This document shows positions 51,611 through 53,710 of a DNA stretch of 53,710 nucleotides, piece by piece (position 1 is the first letter of the stretch; every line of letters starts with the position of its first letter). The stretch is from NCBI GenBank assembly GCA_035462375.1, contig DATHUJ010000240.1:1-53710 (forward strand). Direction: 5' to 3'. Position numbers and translations under genes: made by a program. Origin of the DNA: DASTQL01 sp035462375 (GTDB taxonomy: Bacteria; Actinomycetota; Actinomycetes; Jiangellales; Jiangellaceae). Below the pieces are notes generated by a model that saw only the letters and a program-made list of their open reading frames with translations, was not told the DNA's origin and ran no database searches.

Positions 51611-52369
51611 ATGTACGGCCCAGAACGCCAGCAAGCGATCCTGACCATCGCCCGCTCCGAGGGGCGCGTCGAGGTCGCCGCCGTGGCGACCTCCCTCCGG
51701 GTCACGCCCGAGACGATCCGCCGCGACCTCTCGGCGCTGGAGCGGCAGGGGCTGCTGCGTCGCGTCCACGGTGGGGCGATCCCCGTGGAGCGGCTGGACT
51801 TCGAACCGGGGCTGGCGCAGCGCGACGTGACGGCTGCTGCCGAGAAGGAGCGGATCGCGAAGGCCGCGCTTGACCTGGTCCCTGAGCACGGCAGCGTCCT
51901 CCTGGACGCCGGCACCACCACGGCCCGGCTGGCCCGCCTGCTGGGCGGTCGCGAGCTCGACGTGGTGACCAACGCCGTGCCCCTCGCCACGCTGCTGGCA
52001 ACCGCGCCGGGCATCACGATCCACCTGCTCGGTGGCCGGGTCCGCGGCACGACCCTCGCCACGGTCGACGAGTGGGCCCTGCACGCCCTCCACGAGGTCC
52101 ACGTGGACGTGTCCTTCCTGGGTGCCAACGGGTTCTCCGTGGAGGGCGGCCTGACCACGCCGGACCGGGCCGAGGCCACGGTCAAGCGGGCCATGCTGCG
52201 CGTCGGGCGCCAGCGCGTCGTCCTGGCCGACGCCGGGAAGGCCGGCGCCGACCAGTTCGCGCGCTTCGCCGGGCTGGACGAGATCGACGTGCTGGTCACC
52301 GACACCCGGCTGCCGGCGACCGACGCGCGCGCCCTCGAGGCGGCCGGACCCGAGGTGGTGCTCGCATGA
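51611..52369 (+). CDS. fruR: DeoR-family transcriptional regulator, FruR-like
   Basis: Likely repressor of the fructose genes that follow, sensing fructose 1-phosphate. 252 aa. The N-terminal winged helix-turn-helix (5-58) has RVEVAAVATSLRVTPETIRR and ALERQGLLRRVHGGAIP. The DeoR sensor domain carries LLDAGTTTARLARLL, VVTNAVPLATLLA, HLLGGRVRGTTLATV, FLGANGFSVEGGLTTPD and VVLADAGKAGADQFARFA. ATG at 51611 after GGGGGTGAG. The stop overlaps fruK (ATGA), which ties its role to fructose. Confidence 0.92.
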   Translation: MYGPERQQAILTIARSEGRVEVAAVATSLRVTPETIRRDLSALERQGLLRRVHGGAIPVERLDFEPGLAQRDVTAAAEKERIAKAALDLVPEHGSVLLDAGTTTARLARLLGGRELDVVTNAVPLATLLATAPGITIHLLGGRVRGTTLATVDEWALHALHEVHVDVSFLGANGFSVEGGLTTPDRAEATVKRAMLRVGRQRVVLADAGKAGADQFARFAGLDEIDVLVTDTRLPATDARALEAAGPEVVLA

Positions 52370-53313
52370 TCGTCACGGTCACGCCCAACCCGAGCCTCGA
52401 CCGGACCATCGAGATCGACCTCCTCGAGCGGGGCGCCGTGATCCGGGCCCGCGCGGTCCGGGTCGACCCGGGCGGCAAGGGCGTCAACGTGTCGCGCGCC
52501 CTGGCACAGCACGGCCGGCCCACGGTGGCGGTCCTCCCGTCCGGCGGAGCCGAGGGTGCGCAACTGGCCGCGTTGCTCGCACCGCAGCTGGTCCCCACCG
52601 TGCCAGTGCCCGTGGCCGGCGCCACCCGCAGCAACGTCACGCTCGTCGAGCCCGACGGCACCACGACCAAGGTCAACGAACCCGGCGCTCCCCTGACCGC
52701 GCTGGAGGTGACAGCGCTGGAGGAACGGGTCGAGGAGCTGGCAGCCCGCGCGACCTGGGTCGTGGGCTGCGGCAGCCTTCCGCGCGGCGTCGACGCTTCG
52801 TTCTACGCCCAACTCGTCGAACGGGCCCGGGCCGCGGGCGCCAGGACCGCCGTCGACACCAGCGGCCCAGCCCTGGCCGCCGTCGTGCCCGCGGCACCGG
52901 ACCTGCTGAAGCCCAACCACGAGGAGCTGGCCGAGCTGGTGGGTCGGTCCCTCACCACGCTCGGCGACGTCGCCGACGCCGCGCAGGCACTCGTCACCGG
53001 TGGCGTGGGCGCCGTCCTGGTCTCTCTCGGCGCCCAGGGGGCGCTGCTCGTCGACCGCGAGGGCGCCACCCTCGCCCGCGGCCCGCGGGTGACCGTCCGC
53101 AGCACCGTGGGTGCCGGCGACTCGACGCTGGCCGGCTTCCTCGCCGCCGGCGGCGCCGGGCCCGTCGCCCTCCGGGCCGCCGTCGCCTTCGGGACAGCGG
53201 CCGTGACCCTCCCGGGCAGCGCCTTGCCCGGTCCCGACGACCTCCGCACCGACCTCGTCCACCTCGACCCGACCCCGGATCTCGCCCGCCCACTCACCGG
53301 AGACGCCGCATGA
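52366..53313 (+). CDS. fruK: 1-phosphofructokinase FruK
   Basis: Phosphorylates PTS-derived fructose 1-phosphate to fructose 1,6-bisphosphate. 315 aa, PfkB superfamily. TVTPNPSLDRTIEID N-terminus and VDPGGKGVNVSRAL (GGKG at 36-39) are typical of 1-phosphofructokinase/tagatose kinases; GSLPRGVDASFY and LKPNHEELAEL follow. RSTVGAGDSTLAGF carries catalytic Asp252. Position between fruR and the PTS EIIA gene makes FruK far more likely than tagatose-6-phosphate kinase. Overlaps fruR and the PTS gene by four bases each. Confidence 0.95.
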   Translation: MIVTVTPNPSLDRTIEIDLLERGAVIRARAVRVDPGGKGVNVSRALAQHGRPTVAVLPSGGAEGAQLAALLAPQLVPTVPVPVAGATRSNVTLVEPDGTTTKVNEPGAPLTALEVTALEERVEELAARATWVVGCGSLPRGVDASFYAQLVERARAAGARTAVDTSGPALAAVVPAAPDLLKPNHEELAELVGRSLTTLGDVADAAQALVTGGVGAVLVSLGAQGALLVDREGATLARGPRVTVRSTVGAGDSTLAGFLAAGGAGPVALRAAVAFGTAAVTLPGSALPGPDDLRTDLVHLDPTPDLARPLTGDAA

Positions 53314-53710
53314 GCGACCAGACCCTCATCACCCCCGACCTCGTCGACCTCGACCTCAGCGCCACGGAGCGGGGGGCCGCCACCCGCAGCCTGGCCGAGC
53401 GCCTCGCCGCCGCGGGCAGGGTCACCGACCTGGAGGGCTTCCTCGCCGACGTGGCCGCTCGGGAGGCGCAGATGCCGACCGGCATCGAGGGCGGGATCGG
53501 GATCCCGCACTGCCGCTCCGTCCATGTCACGGAGCCCAGCCTGGGCTTCGGCCGCGCCTCGCACGGCATCGACTGGGGCGCCTCCGACGGCCCGGCGACG
53601 CTCATCTTCCTCATCGCCGCGCCGGAGGGTGGGGGCAGCGAGCACATGAAGATCCTCGCCGCCCTGGCCCGCCGCCTGATCCGCCAGGACTTCAAGGACC
53701 GACTCCACGC
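53310..53710 (+). CDS. fruA: Fructose PTS enzyme II, EIIA domain (FruA-like), 3' end outside window
   Basis: Start of the fructose phosphotransferase permease, which imports fructose as fructose 1-phosphate. About 133 codons are visible and form an EIIA-fructose/mannitol domain: LITPDLVDLDLSATERGAA, then GIEGGIGIPHCRS with the phosphorylated His67, and LIFLIAAPEGGGSEHMKILA. EIIB and EIIC domains probably follow in the same protein beyond the window. ATG overlaps the fruK stop (ATGA). Confidence 0.92.
   Translation, partial: MSDQTLITPDLVDLDLSATERGAATRSLAERLAAAGRVTDLEGFLADVAAREAQMPTGIEGGIGIPHCRSVHVTEPSLGFGRASHGIDWGASDGPATLIFLIAAPEGGGSEHMKILAALARRLIRQDFKDRLH

Overview
The window is a very GC-rich (roughly 70%), gene-dense stretch of an actinomycete chromosome. 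The signs are the strong GC bias at third codon positions, many GTG/TTG starts, four-base ATGA/GTGA gene overlaps, and actinobacterial signature families (DUF3000, DUF3159, DUF3710, DUF3093, DUF4193, DUF5998, SepH). From memory, the order msrB - hemQ - hemY - hemE - DUF3000 - rnd - dxs, followed by aconitase, TRAM methyltransferase, APC transporter, two TrkA proteins, DUF3159, OB-fold, DUF3710, dut, DUF3093, DUF4193 and suhB, follows the Mycobacterium tuberculosis Rv2674-Rv2701 block. The left two thirds is therefore mostly inherited actinobacterial core. The genus cannot be fixed from the sequence alone. I see no tRNA, rRNA, CRISPR array, insertion sequence or prophage.

Layout. 1-6 kb: LigD-type polymerase domain (cut by the window edge), msrB, the heme genes cgoX/hemY - hemQ - small unknown gene, a DUF4349 lipoprotein gene broken by two frame lesions, and hemE. 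6-10 kb: DUF3000, RNase D, a FAD oxidoreductase, an AlkD-like repair protein. 10-14 kb: a fadA-fadB beta-oxidation pair. 14-19 kb: alpha/beta hydrolase, dxs, a small membrane protein, and an MFS transporter fused to a cyclic-nucleotide-binding domain. 19-23.5 kb: a xylose-type ABC operon (binding protein, ATPase, permease) ending in a ROK repressor. 23.5-28 kb: a small unknown gene under a LexA box, aconitase, an RNA methyltransferase. 28-32 kb: a KimA-like APC transporter divergent from two TrkA-type proteins. 32-35.4 kb: a coupled five-gene operon containing dut, then DUF3093 and DUF4193. 35.7-42.4 kb: an ABC exporter pair, inositol monophosphatase, ferrochelatase, an MFS protein and a sugar-lactone oxidase. 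42.5-45.2 kb: SepH, then a sigma factor with a 155-aa partner gene. 45.2-49.6 kb: phosphodiesterase-like protein, DUF5998 and a GNAT/acyl-CoA synthetase fusion. 49.6-53.7 kb: pseudouridine catabolism (psuG and a PfkB kinase), then fruR-fruK and the start of a fructose PTS gene.

How genes work together. hemE, hemY, hemQ and hemH supply four late steps of the coproporphyrin-dependent heme pathway typical of Gram-positive bacteria. The APC transporter and TrkA pair look like a potassium module. The xyl genes form a transporter with its own repressor but no catabolic enzymes in view. PsuG plus the kinase, and FruR-FruK-EIIA, are compact catabolic units.

The most notable non-coding signals are three. 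First, a perfect 18-bp LexA/SOS palindrome abuts the -10 element of an uncharacterised 123-aa gene (23862-23879). Second, a recurring -10 hexamer (TANNNT, or NAGGAT in three genes) sits 6-9 nt upstream of about fifteen start codons, which indicates widespread leaderless transcription and corrects several starts. Third, a 14-bp palindrome lies upstream of aconitase. Two short tandem repeats (9-bp and 16-bp units) begin exactly at gene ends.
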